From: Ahniella affigens
GTDB lineage: Bacteria; Pseudomonadota; Gammaproteobacteria; Xanthomonadales; Ahniellaceae
NCBI RefSeq assembly: GCF_003015185.1
Contig: NZ_CP027860.1
Span: forward strand, 4,454,501 to 4,518,500
Length of the DNA: 64,000 nucleotides
Direction: 5' to 3'
Shown here: piece by piece, positions 1-10,800 of the stretch
Layout: the number at the start of each line of letters is the position of its first letter
Position numbering within the stretch: position 1 is the first letter of the stretch
Position numbers and translations under genes: made by a program
The notes under the pieces: generated by a model
Database searches by the model: none
What the model was told of the DNA's origin: nothing
Seen by the model: the letters and a program-made list of their open reading frames with translations, nothing else

Positions 1-1
1 G

Positions 2-157
2 CTGCTGAAGCTTGAGCAACCAGCGCGCGCGCACACCATTCTCATGGAATCGCTCGAGACGCGGCGGGCGCTGCTCGCTCCCGATCACGCGGACATTCAA
101 GCCAGCCTGAAGCTGCAGGCGGACATAGAGGCAGCTCTGGGTGCCGGCGCCCATTGA
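2..157 (+). CDS. C-terminal end of a TPR-containing protein (partial)
   Basis: An open frame enters from the left edge and stops at TGA 155-157, giving 51 residues. The text contains ILMESLETRRALLAPDHADI, which matches the helix-turn-helix spacing of TPR_10/TPR_12 repeats in which a hydrophobic helix is followed by G/A-PDH. Such tails are common at the end of large serine/threonine kinase-TPR or adenylate cyclase-TPR proteins. Only this tail is visible, so the N-terminal domain and function cannot be given. The gene converges on the delta-60 protein gene, with a hairpin between them. Confidence 0.55.
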   Translation: MLKLEQPARAHTILMESLETRRALLAPDHADIQASLKLQADIEAALGAGAH

Positions 158-300
158 ACGCAACGCGGTTCCGGCCGCCCGGTTGATTCGCGAATAGACC
201 CACCTTTTCGTGCGACAGGGACGCTTATCGACCACCCCATCGCCCATTGTTGTCGCGAGCTCGGCAATCCGCATGCGATGGCCATGCCGATCGCAAGCAA

Positions 301-340
301 CCCCCTCTCCCACGCGAGTGGGAGAGGGCTGGGGAGAGGG
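301..340. terminator. Perfect GNRA-loop hairpin between convergent genes
   Basis: An 11-bp perfect stem (CCCTCTCCCAC at 303-313, GTGGGAGAGGG at 318-328) closes a GCGA tetraloop. It is followed by a second GGGGAGAGGG block at 331-340 that could pair alternatively with the same left arm. It lies between two convergent genes (stops at 157 and 437), so a bidirectional terminator is the natural reading. There is no long T-tract. Sequences of this CCCCTCTCCC...GGGGAGAGGG type are also common dispersed intergenic repeats in xanthomonads. Confidence 0.55.
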
Positions 341-436
341 CTACTTGCCGCACTGCGCCGTCGCAAGAATCGCGCATCGTCGCCGACAGTTTGATGCGCG
401 AATAAGCGCACCTTCGGTCCGCCTGGTGCGCCTACC

Positions 437-2983
437 TCAGTCCCCATGCTCCAGCGCCGCTTTGGCAGCGGGTACCCGAAGCTCGGGCGCGCCCTCGAAG
501 CCATCCACATGCAGCCCGTCATTGACGACGAGGTTCTGATCGGCCGCTTGATCGTTCGCCGTCGACAACGGGTCAAAGCCCACGGGAACGGTGATTGTCG
601 CGATGTTCTCGATCACAGTATCGAGGTCGGCGACGCTCGTCGCCAGCAGATCGAAGCGCACATTCTGGCCGGGCTCGAGATCAACGAGCACATCGAGATT
701 GCCGGTGCCCGCGTTCGGGGTCGGGCAGTTGGCAGTCGACAGATCGGCGCGACACGTCCAGACAGCGGACTGCAGGCTGTTCGGCAACAGATCGTGCACG
801 CGGGCGCCCGTTACGGCGTCTGGACCCGCATTACCCACGACGATCCGATACACCGTGCTGGTGTTTGGCACAACGGTCGTCTGCCCGTCGGTCTTTGCGA
901 TCTCCAAATCGGCCATCGGCACCCGGAACAGCGCCTGCACACTGCAATCCGCGACGGCCGGTGCGGTGGTGTAGGTCAGCCCATTCAAGGTGCCGCCACA
1001 GCCGGTGACGGTATCGACGCGGAACCCCAATTCCGGCAGTACCTGAAAACTGCGCGCCTGGTTGAGGTTCACGCCGACCACACCGTTCGGACTGATGCTG
1101 CCATTCGGCCCCGCCGATGCGATCACGCGAACCTGCACGACATGACTGACGTTCGCCGATTGACTGTTGCCAAACGTGGCGTCGCCCGCATAGGTCGCGC
1201 GCAACAGACGGTTGCCGGCCGTATTGAGCGTCACGGTGCACTGCCCTTCAGCGACCGTGCCGGTGCAACTGTCGACCCCATCCGTCACGGTGACCTGACC
1301 CGTCGGGGTCTGACCGGGACCCGCCGCTACGGTGTACTGCACGACGATACTGTCACCGCGCAAGCTGGGGTTGCTGCCATGACTGGAGATGGTGACGGAC
1401 GTCGGCAAGCGCTGCACGGTGACACTCGTACTGGCGGCACTTCGGCACGTACCAAGCGCGCCATCAAACTGCGCGGTGATCGTCCGCACGCCGACGGTGC
1501 TCATGGTCAAATCGCAGCTGCCATTCGCCGTTTGCCCGCCCGCCGGAGCCAGGGTCGCCGTGCACTGATTCTGGCCGTCGCTGATGATCAGGTTGCCACC
1601 TGGCGTGCCACTTCCAGCCGTTGTACTAACGGTGGCTGCCACGGTGACGACGCCGCCGATCAGCACAGGATTCGGACTGGCTGTGGTGATCTGGGTGACG
1701 GTGGTGTTTTGGTTCGACTGGCCATCGTTCAAATAGCGCGCCATGCCAAATTGGGTGTCGTTCAGCAGGCCGCCCGCGAGCAGCAGGCGTTGGTCGGGCA
1801 GCAACCAAGCCGTGTACGCACGGTTGAGGTTTTGCACATTGGTCGTCACCACGCCCGTGCCGCCCCAGGTGGTATCCAGCACACCGGTATTGCTGAGCCG
1901 CATGGCGGCGAACACAAACGTGCCTGGCTGGGACACGGGCCAACCGGTAACCAGGAGCTTGCCGTCGTTCTGCATCAATACTTGCTCGATCACGTTCTGG
2001 CCACCCAGAAAACTCGTGCGCAAGATGCCGTCGCTGGCCATTGCCGTATTCAGCGAACCATCGACTCGAATGCGGGCCAACCCGACGTCGTTCAGGGCGT
2101 AGCCCAACACGAACATCTCATCGTTGGCTCCAACCGTCAGATCCTGACCGAAGTCGTCGGCACCGGTTTCACTCAGATCCAGGCTCTTGATGCCATCACC
2201 ATCGAACGTGGCGTCCAGCACGCCGGCCGCGGTAAGCCGCGCAACCAGCGTATTCCGATTGCTCTGAATATTCGAAGCAGTCGCCCCGGTCACGGCAATG
2301 CGGCCGACGTGATCCAGCACCATCGCGCGGATATCCTCGGTGGAACCACCCAGCACGCTGAAGTCGACCCGGCCATCGCCACCACCAAAAGCGCTGTCGA
2401 GTGCGCCCGCCGTGGTCAATCGCGCCACCGCAGCGTTGTCGTTATTCGCGATACGCACATAGCCCGCCAGGACCGGGCGGTCCGTCGTGTCCACCCGGAT
2501 CGCGGTAACCGTGTCGCTCGCCGTGCCATCCGTCGTATCGGACAGCTCAACGTTCACATAGCCCTGACCACCGCCAAAGCTCGTGTCGAGCGTGCCATCA
2601 GCCAGAAAGCGGGCAACGAACCCGTCGGCGTCACCCACCGTGATGCGACCTCCAACCAAGATCCGATCCTGGCTGTCTACGGTCACATCGGCCACGACAT
2701 CAAGACCTGGGATGCTGATGAGGCTCGACCCCGCGCCCGCAAAACGCCGATCCAGGCTGCCGCCCGGCGTCCAGCCGCTGAGACGCAGCGCGCCCCCGCT
2801 GCCGCCTACCGTAATGAATCGCCCGGTCGACTGCCGCGCGACGCTGTAGGCCGCTTCGGCGCTACCTAGGTCGGCGATGACTTTGCCCTCACTGCCAAAG
2901 CTGCAGTCCAGATCGCCCGGTGCGGCCCAAAGCAGCGCTGGCCAGAGCATCAATGAAAAGCAGGAAAATCGAGCAAGACGCAT
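437..2983 (-). CDS. Secreted delta-60 repeat / Ig-like / DUF11 protein
   Basis: The 848-residue protein begins with a signal peptide (MRLARFSCFSLMLWPALLWA, cleavage near AA-PGD). Residues about 25-430 hold repeated delta-60 units of the form GxLDxxFGGxGxV (for example DGTLDTSFGGGQGYV), predicted to build a beta-propeller-like fold. Two Ig-like repeats follow (about 440-640), each with a VTVTDGxxxCTGT-type core. A DUF11 domain lies near the C-terminus, starting ADLEIAKTDGQTTVVPN and running through NAGPDAVTGARVHDLLP. The tail contains the VDGFE motif, 18 residues before the stop; related motifs recur in other exported proteins here. A surface or secreted structural or adhesive role is inferred from the domains and no enzyme motif is seen. 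The start is ATG 2983, directly before the signal peptide. Confidence 0.85.
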   Translation of the reverse strand: MRLARFSCFSLMLWPALLWAAPGDLDCSFGSEGKVIADLGSAEAAYSVARQSTGRFITVGGSGGALRLSGWTPGGSLDRRFAGAGSSLISIPGLDVVADVTVDSQDRILVGGRITVGDADGFVARFLADGTLDTSFGGGQGYVNVELSDTTDGTASDTVTAIRVDTTDRPVLAGYVRIANNDNAAVARLTTAGALDSAFGGGDGRVDFSVLGGSTEDIRAMVLDHVGRIAVTGATASNIQSNRNTLVARLTAAGVLDATFDGDGIKSLDLSETGADDFGQDLTVGANDEMFVLGYALNDVGLARIRVDGSLNTAMASDGILRTSFLGGQNVIEQVLMQNDGKLLVTGWPVSQPGTFVFAAMRLSNTGVLDTTWGGTGVVTTNVQNLNRAYTAWLLPDQRLLLAGGLLNDTQFGMARYLNDGQSNQNTTVTQITTASPNPVLIGGVVTVAATVSTTAGSGTPGGNLIISDGQNQCTATLAPAGGQTANGSCDLTMSTVGVRTITAQFDGALGTCRSAASTSVTVQRLPTSVTISSHGSNPSLRGDSIVVQYTVAAGPGQTPTGQVTVTDGVDSCTGTVAEGQCTVTLNTAGNRLLRATYAGDATFGNSQSANVSHVVQVRVIASAGPNGSISPNGVVGVNLNQARSFQVLPELGFRVDTVTGCGGTLNGLTYTTAPAVADCSVQALFRVPMADLEIAKTDGQTTVVPNTSTVYRIVVGNAGPDAVTGARVHDLLPNSLQSAVWTCRADLSTANCPTPNAGTGNLDVLVDLEPGQNVRFDLLATSVADLDTVIENIATITVPVGFDPLSTANDQAADQNLVVNDGLHVDGFEGAPELRVPAAKAALEHGD

Positions 2984-3150
2984 GGGGCACTCCAGTCAGC
3001 GGTTCCGTGCCTCGTGCAAGCGCAGTGCGGCAGCGAAATCGGTCAGATCGGGTTCAAGCGGCGCCAGAAGTGCGCAAAAACGTGCTGCCTGCCGCTGGTT
3101 GCCTCCGCTGGTTCGGCGTACGATGGGGCAGCGCAATCGTCAGGTCTGTC

Positions 3151-4986
3151 ATGAGTACTGAGCCGTCCAGCAATAAACCCAAAATCGTCCCGATCCGCAC
3201 CTTCAGTGGCCACCTGGGCTTCACGGAAGGCAAACGTCTGGATCTGGACGAGGTGCTGGCAAACCTGCTGGCCGACGGATTGGTCGCCGACGAAGATGCC
3301 AAACGCACGCGCGTCGCGCGGATCAGCAGTCGGAATGATGTGCATCCGCTGGTCATGATCGCCAATGCCAAACTGAACGATGCCCGGCATCCGGAGAAGG
3401 CACTGAGTTTGGAGTATCTCACCGAATGGCTGGCCGGCAAGGCAAAGCTACCGTATCTCAAGATCGATCCAACCAAGGTCGATGTGGCCCGGGTAGGCCA
3501 GATCGTGGCGGCAAACTATGCCGCACGCTACCGCATTCTGCCGCTGGCTATTGACGAGACCAGCGTCACCATTGCGACCAGCGAACCGTATGACACGCGT
3601 TGGACCGATGACTTGCGCCGCATGCTGCGCCGGGAAGTCCAACTGATTGTCGCGAATCCGCTCGACGTCAACCGGTTCCTGATCGAGTTCTACGGCATTA
3701 CGCGCGCGGTGCGGAAAGCCAAGGATCAGAAAGACAACGAAAAAGACAGTCGCGGCACGATGCCGAGTCTGGAGCAACTGGTTGAACTAGGCAAATCAGG
3801 CGATCTCGGCGCCGAAGACAGTCATATTGTCCGGATTGTCGACTGGTTGCTGCAGTATGCCTATGAGCAGCGCGCCAGCGACATCCATCTGGAGCCCCGG
3901 CGCGACGTGTCGCGTGTGCGCTTTCGCATCGACGGCGTGTTGCACAAAGTGTTCGAGTTGCCCACGCCGGTGATGGTCGCGGTCACCGCGCGCATCAAGA
4001 TTCTCGGCCGCATGGACATTGCCGAACGCCGACGCCCGCAGGATGGGCGCGTGAAAACACGCTCACCCGGCGGCCGCGAAGTCGAAATGCGTCTATCGAC
4101 CATGCCCACGGCGTTCGGCGAAAAAGTCGTGATGCGTATTTTCGATCCCGATGTGGTGGTCAAGGGCTTTACCGAACTCGGATTTTCGCGCCACGACGAG
4201 CAAGCCTGGCGCTCGATGGTCGAGCGGCCACATGGCATCGTGCTCGTCACCGGCCCCACTGGCTCGGGTAAAACCACGACGCTTTATTCGACCCTGAAAC
4301 AGCTGGCGACCCCCGAGCTCAACGTCTGCACCATTGAAGACCCGATCGAAATGATCGCTGCCGAGTTCAACCAGATGCAGGTGCAGACGAACATCGATCT
4401 GACCTTCGCATCAGGCGTGCGCACCCTGTTGCGCCAGGACCCGGACATCATCATGGTGGGCGAAATCCGCGATCTGGAAACCGCCGAAATGGCGGTGCAG
4501 GCGTCATTGACCGGCCACCTGGTGCTCTCCACGCTGCATACCAATGACTCGCCGTCGGCAATCACCCGTATGCTCGACCTGGGGGTGCCGCACTACCTGA
4601 TTCAGAGCACGCTGAACGGGGTCATCGCCCAACGCCTCGTCCGAAAACTCTGTCCGCATTGCAAGACTGTCGGCGAAATCGACGACGCGTCCTGGGCGAG
4701 TCTGGTCCGCACACTGGGCCTGCCGAAACCGCATAAAGTGGCGGCGCCAAAGGGCTGCAATGAATGTCGGCACACGGGCTATCTCGGACGCATTGCGATC
4801 TACGAGATTCTGTCGATCAGCGATGAGCTCCGCAGTCAGATCAAGGCCAACCTGGATCTTCCGAGTTTCCAGCGAGTCTGTATGAAGTCGGGAATGCGTC
4901 CGCTTCGGTATTCGGCGGCCGAACTAGTCGCCAAGGGCGTGACCACGGCCCGCGAAGTGCTGGAAGCGCTGCCGGCAGAAATCTGA
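3151..4986 (+). CDS. GspE/PulE/PilB-type secretion or pilus assembly ATPase
   Basis: This 611-residue cytoplasmic ATPase powers a type II secretion or type IV pilus-like machine. The N-terminal half contains a T2SSE_N/MshEN-like region (about residues 95-190, LPYLKIDPTKVDVARVG onward), a fold known to bind c-di-GMP in MshE-type members. The C-terminal ATPase domain has the Asp box RASDIHLEP, Walker A GPTGSGKT at 368-375, Walker B DIIMVGEIRD at 432-441 and the His box HLVLSTLHTND. A zinc tetracysteine, C501/C504 and C536/C539, is characteristic of GspE/PilB. ATG 3151 was chosen because homology begins shortly after it; the frame is open further upstream to 2920 with non-family sequence. No other secretion or pilus genes lie nearby, so which machine it serves is open. 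Confidence 0.85.
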   Translation: MSTEPSSNKPKIVPIRTFSGHLGFTEGKRLDLDEVLANLLADGLVADEDAKRTRVARISSRNDVHPLVMIANAKLNDARHPEKALSLEYLTEWLAGKAKLPYLKIDPTKVDVARVGQIVAANYAARYRILPLAIDETSVTIATSEPYDTRWTDDLRRMLRREVQLIVANPLDVNRFLIEFYGITRAVRKAKDQKDNEKDSRGTMPSLEQLVELGKSGDLGAEDSHIVRIVDWLLQYAYEQRASDIHLEPRRDVSRVRFRIDGVLHKVFELPTPVMVAVTARIKILGRMDIAERRRPQDGRVKTRSPGGREVEMRLSTMPTAFGEKVVMRIFDPDVVVKGFTELGFSRHDEQAWRSMVERPHGIVLVTGPTGSGKTTTLYSTLKQLATPELNVCTIEDPIEMIAAEFNQMQVQTNIDLTFASGVRTLLRQDPDIIMVGEIRDLETAEMAVQASLTGHLVLSTLHTNDSPSAITRMLDLGVPHYLIQSTLNGVIAQRLVRKLCPHCKTVGEIDDASWASLVRTLGLPKPHKVAAPKGCNECRHTGYLGRIAIYEILSISDELRSQIKANLDLPSFQRVCMKSGMRPLRYSAAELVAKGVTTAREVLEALPAEI

Positions 4987-5142
4987 GCCACCGCGTGGCC
5001 GGCTCGCCCGGTGATGGTTACGTTTCGCTTTTGAATCATAGCGTTACTTATCGTCTGGACCGCGCCACAGCACCCAGCCCGGACTGGAGTCGCGCGGTCA
5101 AAGCTTCCCGCTACACTCGGGTAAAACCCAGGGAGCAACGTG

Positions 5143-6906
5143 ATGGCCGCCGACCCGAAAACCCAACCAGGAACCGCCCGCCCCGAGCTGAGTGTCGCGA
5201 AGAATCTGTTCTTTGGCGAAATCGTCGAGGAGAACCTGTTTCCGTATCCCGAGCTCCGCGCGAAGGATCGAGAAGTGCTTGGCCTGATGGTCGAATCGAT
5301 CGACGATTTTCTGAAGCCGCGAGAAAAGGCGTTTCGGGAATACGATACGGCGGCCCACCAGCCCGACGAGTATGTGCAGGCGCTGCGCGACATGGGCTTG
5401 TTCGGCCTGATCATCCCGGAGGAACACGGTGGGCTCGGGCTATCGAACGGCGGCTACGCGCGCGTGCTCGCGCAAACGTCGAGCCACGACAGCTCAACGT
5501 CGCTGACCATCGGCGCGCATTCGTCGATCGGCATGAAAGGCGTGCTGTTGTTTGGCACGGACGAACAGAAGGCGCGCTATCTGCCCAAGCTCGCGACGGG
5601 CGAGATGATCGCAGCGTTCTGCCTGACCGAATCCGGCTCGGGGTCGGATGCAGCGTCGATCCGCACCAAGGCCAGCAAGAATCCTGATGGCAGCTGGACC
5701 TTGAACGGCGAGAAGATCTGGATCACGAATGGCGGCATTGCGCAGCTGTACACCGTATTCGCCCGTACGGAAGGCACCGACGGCAAACTGAGCGCCTTCA
5801 TTGTCGAAGCCGACTGGACCGGCGTGTCCCATGGTCCGCATGAGGACAAAATGGGCATTCGCGCGTCGTCGACAACCACGGTCGCATTCAACGACGTGCG
5901 TGTTCCGGCCGAGAACCTATTGGGCGAAGAAGGCAAGGGCTTCAAGGTTGCGATGTCGATTCTGAACAACGGTCGCACGGGCCTCGGTGGCGGCGCAGTC
6001 GGTGGCATGAAGAAGTTGATCCAGCTGAGCGTGGCGCAAGCCAAGGATCGCAAGCAGTTTAATCGACCGATCGCCGAGTTCGGCTTGGTGCGCGAGAAGA
6101 TCGCGCAAATGGGCGTCGATTGTTTTGCGGCCGAGTCAGCCGTGTGGATGGTCGCGCATTACATCGATTCCGGGGTCGAGGACTATTCGATCGAAGCGGC
6201 AATGAGCAAGGTCTTTGCGAGCGATGCGATTCAGCGCACCGCGCATGAAGCGCTGCAGATTGCTGCGGGCAACGGCTTCATGAAGGAGTATCCATACGAG
6301 CGCCAGACCCGCGATGCCCGAATTCTATCGATCTTCGAAGGCACCAATGAGATTCTGCGGCTCTACGTGGCCCTGTCTGGACTCAAAGACGTAGGCGCCC
6401 AGCTGGGCAATCTGAAGCACGCCGTCAGCGACATCTTCTCTGATCCGATCAAAGGGTTCGGGGTGCTCAGTGGCTACGCGAGTCGGCGTCTCTCGCAGCG
6501 CACCGGTTTTGGCACCGACAAGATTGTCTCGCAACTGTCGCCAACGCTCCGGAAGGCGGCAGCGCTGTACGAGAAATCCGTGGTCGAGTTGGCCAATGCT
6601 TCGGACGAAGTGCTGAAGCAATATGGCAAGGGCATCGCCGATCAGCAGTACATCCTGCGTCGTCTCGGTGATGTGGGGATCGACCTGTTTGTCGGACTCT
6701 GTGCGCTGTCGCGCGCCAACTCGCTCGAGCACGGCAAGCATGCCCAAGCGGATGCAGCCGTGAACCTTGCGTGGCTGTTTGCAAAGCAGGCACGGCGCCG
6801 AATTGTTCGCAATCTGCGCCAGGTCGCAAAGAACGAAGACGCACCACTGGACCAGGCAGCGGCGTTCTTTCTCGACCACGGCAGCTATCCGTGGGACGTA
6901 ATCTGA
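5143..6906 (+). CDS. Acyl-CoA dehydrogenase, VLCAD/ACAD9-like long form
   Basis: This FAD-dependent enzyme introduces the alpha-beta double bond in acyl-CoA during fatty acid beta-oxidation. At 587 residues it is longer than the usual 380-residue ACADs and has the extra C-terminal helical domain seen in VLCAD/ACAD9, where it mediates membrane association and dimer contacts. Visible motifs are the FAD/substrate signature FCLTESGSGSDAAS, WITNGG, and RKQFNRPIAEF. The catalytic base is E399 in IFEGTNEILRLYVAL, which matches the VLCAD-type FEGTN motif. The start is ATG 5143 with a GGGAG ribosome site at 5131-5135; a GTG directly before it is the alternative. It stands alone, with no other beta-oxidation gene adjacent. 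Confidence 0.9.
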   Translation: MAADPKTQPGTARPELSVAKNLFFGEIVEENLFPYPELRAKDREVLGLMVESIDDFLKPREKAFREYDTAAHQPDEYVQALRDMGLFGLIIPEEHGGLGLSNGGYARVLAQTSSHDSSTSLTIGAHSSIGMKGVLLFGTDEQKARYLPKLATGEMIAAFCLTESGSGSDAASIRTKASKNPDGSWTLNGEKIWITNGGIAQLYTVFARTEGTDGKLSAFIVEADWTGVSHGPHEDKMGIRASSTTTVAFNDVRVPAENLLGEEGKGFKVAMSILNNGRTGLGGGAVGGMKKLIQLSVAQAKDRKQFNRPIAEFGLVREKIAQMGVDCFAAESAVWMVAHYIDSGVEDYSIEAAMSKVFASDAIQRTAHEALQIAAGNGFMKEYPYERQTRDARILSIFEGTNEILRLYVALSGLKDVGAQLGNLKHAVSDIFSDPIKGFGVLSGYASRRLSQRTGFGTDKIVSQLSPTLRKAAALYEKSVVELANASDEVLKQYGKGIADQQYILRRLGDVGIDLFVGLCALSRANSLEHGKHAQADAAVNLAWLFAKQARRRIVRNLRQVAKNEDAPLDQAAAFFLDHGSYPWDVI

Positions 6907-6986
6907 CCGGATTTATCTGCAGCTTTGGCGCTACTGGCTTTCACCCCGGAACCAATCCAAATCACCGGCTGTTCCCCAAATCCGTA

Positions 6987-7008
6987 GGGCAGACCCCTGT
7001 GTCTGCCC
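6987..7008. terminator. Hairpin after acyl-CoA dehydrogenase gene
   Basis: An 8-bp perfect stem (GGGCAGAC 6987-6994, GTCTGCCC 7001-7008) has a 6-nt loop. It lies between the convergent dehydrogenase (stop 6906) and lipoprotein (stop 7075) genes. No T-run follows, so Rho-independence is uncertain. Confidence 0.45.
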
Positions 7009-7074
7009 TGGAATGGGCGACGAAGCGGGCGACTTGCGGCCAAGTGTCGTCTCGATACCGCCTACGCCCCCGAC

Positions 7075-7758
7075 TCAATCCCCGTCTCGGGTCAGCACGG
7101 TGCCATCCATGATCAACAATTCGATCGGGCCGGTGCCCGACGTGGGCACTTGATACAGCTGAACGGATTGACTGCCGCCACTCCCATTCAGGGTCAGCAC
7201 GTTGCCGCGAATGGCATACGTCCCGCGATCACCACCATGACTGCCACCCGACACCTCGCTGCCATCGCTGGTCGAGCGCACCGAGGCGGCTTGATTCGAC
7301 ACATACTGGCCGTTGCCATTGAACGTGATGTCATAGGCTGTACTGATCCCGCCATAACTCGCGCCGCCGTAATAGCGCCCCTGAACCCGCCCGGCATCGT
7401 CGATCGGCTTGATCGGGGCGTGGCCATAGCCATAGAAATCGAATCCCTCGCCCGAACTGTCGATGCGAATGGGCCCCTCCTGCACGGTGCCATCGGCCCA
7501 GACGATTTTCAGCGTGTCGCCATGACGCTCATAGGTACCAATCCACGTGGGGCTGACTTGCCGATGCTTCGCGAAGTCAAAATGCTCCAGATCGCCGCCG
7601 ACATCGCCGGCCACCTGGCCATTCTGAAACACAAACAAACGGTTGCTCAGATATCCGCCCGCGAACTCCGTGCGGAGGTAGGCACCATCCGGCACCGACC
7701 CGGACCGTCCACAACCTGCTATCAGACCCAACATCAGCGCCAACCAGACATACCGCAT
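7075..7758 (-). CDS. Small lipoprotein of unknown function
   Basis: The 227-residue product has a lipoprotein signal peptide with lipobox LIAGC, so Cys16 should be lipidated. The remainder is beta-rich and glycine-rich, with two similar halves: TWIGTYERHGDTLKIVWADG and GDRGTYAIRGNVLTLNGSGG both read as G-TY-x-R-G-[D/N]-x-L-x(4)-G strands. This suggests an internal duplication. I recognise no family or catalytic motif. An AAGGAG ribosome site precedes ATG 7758 at good spacing. It is 103 bp downstream of the CHAT gene on the same strand, so it may be a fourth, loosely linked member of that operon. Confidence 0.7.
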   Translation of the reverse strand: MRYVWLALMLGLIAGCGRSGSVPDGAYLRTEFAGGYLSNRLFVFQNGQVAGDVGGDLEHFDFAKHRQVSPTWIGTYERHGDTLKIVWADGTVQEGPIRIDSSGEGFDFYGYGHAPIKPIDDAGRVQGRYYGGASYGGISTAYDITFNGNGQYVSNQAASVRSTSDGSEVSGGSHGGDRGTYAIRGNVLTLNGSGGSQSVQLYQVPTSGTGPIELLIMDGTVLTRDGD

Positions 7759-7778
7759 ACCTGCTCCTTTGAAATATC

Positions 7779-7795
7779 CCGGGCGGCTTGCCCGG
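7779..7795 (-). terminator. Weak hairpin between CHAT and lipoprotein genes
   Basis: A 6-bp G+C stem (CCGGGC 7779-7784, GCCCGG 7790-7795) with a 5-nt loop lies in the 103-bp gap. It is followed on the minus strand by an A/T-rich stretch. It may attenuate rather than fully stop transcription into the lipoprotein gene. Confidence 0.3.
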
Positions 7796-7861
7796 ACCGT
7801 TGCAGACGCATGAAAAGCGCGGCAAACGGCTCATGTTTTTGGAAGATGTTCCGAGGCCCAC

Positions 7862-10800
7862 TTAACGCCCGCCACTGAGCGTGAACGCCGCCCAATAGTA
7901 GGCTTGCAACGGCTGCTCGGGTAGCTCTGGCTGTAGCCCGATCTGCCGGGACAACTGCGTCCACCACCGTTGATCGCGCGCCGCCTGCAACCAACCACGC
8001 TGGGCAGCCGCCAGTGCTTCGGCGCTCTGCCCTTGCACCGCGAACGACTCGTGCAGATCGGGCATCAGAATGGCGGTCGCCGCATCCGAAATCGGCCAAA
8101 GACTCGCAACGACCGACGCCGCGCCAGCCGCATGAAATGCGCTGGTCAACCCGAGCACTCCGGGCCCCGCGAGCTCCTGCCCCCGGGCACTGGCACAAGA
8201 CGACAACACCACGAGCTTGGCCTGGAGCGGCACCTCGCTCAGCACTTCGGCCGCCGACAAGTGACCATCTTGCCGCGGATCGGCGCCGGTGCCGTCGACT
8301 TCAGACAGCGCAATGTAGGACGCCATGGGCGCCTTTGCGTCCAGCACCGAGTGCAACGCGAAATGCGCGACCGCGGCATTGGGTAGCTTGGCCCGCGCAG
8401 CCGATTCAGTCGCCGCCGGACCCAGCAGCAGTTCAGCGCGGTCACCATAACGTTCGGCCACTTGCGACGCTTCTTGCCGCGCACCCGGCAGGGCTTGCAA
8501 TTGTTGACGCTCGCCATTCGCTTGCGGCAAGCGACTCAACGCGCCAAAGTCGGGATCACCAAACGCCACTGCCGTCGTCGCCTGTTGCGACCGTCTTTGA
8601 ATCTGCAGCCAGACATCGCTCGACGCGGCCGTCGCCAAGACCTTCGATTCGATCAGGAAGCGTGGTCCGTCGGTCGTCAGCTCGGTGACCAACGCGGGCC
8701 AAGGCACTTGGAGTAACGGCCCGTCGGCCACCAGAATCCAATGTGTGCTGTCCGCCAATGCGGGCGCCAGTGGCTGCAACAATTGCTCGAAAAGCTGGTG
8801 GGCCTGTTCAAACTGCGCCGAAACGCTCGCCGGGTCTTTCAGCGCGCGATTGCTGAGCAGCAAGAAGCGTTCGAGGTCGGCGCGCAACGTCGCCGAGCTG
8901 ATGGGCAAGCGCTGCACCACCATCGGCGCCTGGCGCCGGTCAATCAGCACCAGGATTTCGTCGGGCAGCACGAGCCAACGCACCATTGCCTGATGGGCGG
9001 CCAGATGCTCGCGCGGATTGGCCGCTGTCTGCAAGAACTGCAGCCAATGCTTCGGGGCTTCGACATCCGGCACATCCAGCAACGCGAGCAACGCCTGAAA
9101 GCGATAGCGTCGATCCAGCCGATCAAGGCGCACAAAATCAGACTGATCGGCCGCACGCTGCATCGCGCGCTTGTAGAACGGTGCGTACTGATCTGCCCAT
9201 TGCGCCCGGAGCAGCGGCGTGCCACCGACCGCCGCGCGATGCGCCTCGAACGCGGTCAACGCCTGGTCGTCCAGAATTGCCGCCTGCGTCGGATTGCCTC
9301 GCGCTGCTGCGAGCGCTGCTTGCAGCGAGTCGAGACTCGCCCGTTGCACACCAGCCACGTGCATGGCCGTCGCCGTGGCCACTGCGGCGCTCAGACTTTC
9401 GTCTGCCCGATCCCAATCCTTGGCCTGCAGTTCGCACTCAGCTTGCACCAGTAGTGTATTCAACACACCCGCGCCTTGTTGCTGACGCTCGCGGTACGCC
9501 GCCAAGGCCGCGTTCGTATCGATCAACGCGGCAGAACAATCGCCCGCGCGAACGGCCACGCTGGCCCGATATTGCGCGGCATCGGCAAGCAGCATCGTCC
9601 CCTCGCGCACGCGTTGCGCCTCGGGCGCTACAAGGCGAATCAGCAACGTATCGAGCTCGGCCCGCGCGGCAGCAGTCGCGCCAGCCTGGTGCAAGGCGTT
9701 CGCATATTGCACGTGCAGTGACAGAGCCTCGTATGACCACGGCGACACCTGATCCGACGCCCGCACCGCATCGGCCAGCAACAGCACGGCCTGCTGAAAC
9801 TCGGCACGTCGGCTCAGCACTTCGGCCACGCCCGCGAGTGCCTGGAAATACAGCAACGAGCCCGGCTGCCGCTTCTGGAAAATCGCGAGTGCCAATCGCG
9901 CCTCGTGCTCGGCGTTGGCCAGCTCACGATGTTCAAGCGCCATCAGATGCAAGTTGAAATGCCAGCGGCCCAACTCCAGGTGGATGGGCGACAGTGCGGC
10001 TAGCGTGGCCAGTGCGTCGCGATATGCCGATCGGGCCGCGTCCAGTTGCCGCTGCATCTGCAACCACACTGCCCGACGACCCTTGAGAATGGCGAGCTGA
10101 ATGCTGCCAGGCGCGCGTTCGATGAGCACGGCCTCGGCCTCGTCCAAATCTTGTTTGGCGCGCTCGAATTCCCGCGCCCGCAACTGGCATTGCGCCGACA
10201 CCAATCGTGCCTCGGCATGCAACACACTGTTTGCAGCGTCCCGGACGACCCGACCAACCAGCGCGGGCACCGACGCGCAGTCGCGCAAGCGCAGCGCCGA
10301 CTCCGCCCGCAACAATGCAAGCAGCGCCCAACTGGCACGGGTCGCATCATCAACTGGGCCGGTCGGCGCCGTCGCCAACAACGCGTCGATCCGCGCGAGT
10401 TCGGGCGCTTGGTCGCTCAGTGCCGGCAATTCCTGGGCCTGGCTGATCGCAACTTCCAGAACCTGCTCCGGCACCTGATCGCGCAGCCATTGGTAGTGCT
10501 GGCGCGCCGTCTCGACATCTTGCGCACGCGCTGCCGCAATCGCCAACCGCAAGCGTTCGCCGGCATCGTCAGCGGGACGATCGGAATGCGGCAATGCCAG
10601 CCATTCGCCGCTCCGACCGGGAAGCGTTGGTGTGCGCTCGGCTCCGTCAGCACGAATGCTGCGCAGCCGCTCATGCTTCCGCCAAGCCCACACATCGGTG
10701 ACGGCCGGCCCAGGATCAGGCAACGTGTCTCCGATCTGCAGCGTGAACCCACGGGTGCTGGCGTCGTCTGGAATCAGCACAACGGTCCACGTCGCCGCCT

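Noticed and set aside
446-2869. 807-codon open frame on the plus strand opposite the delta-60 gene
   Set aside because: It is the antisense shadow of a high-GC gene. It has no domain, no signal and an arginine/histidine-rich composition typical of such shadows.
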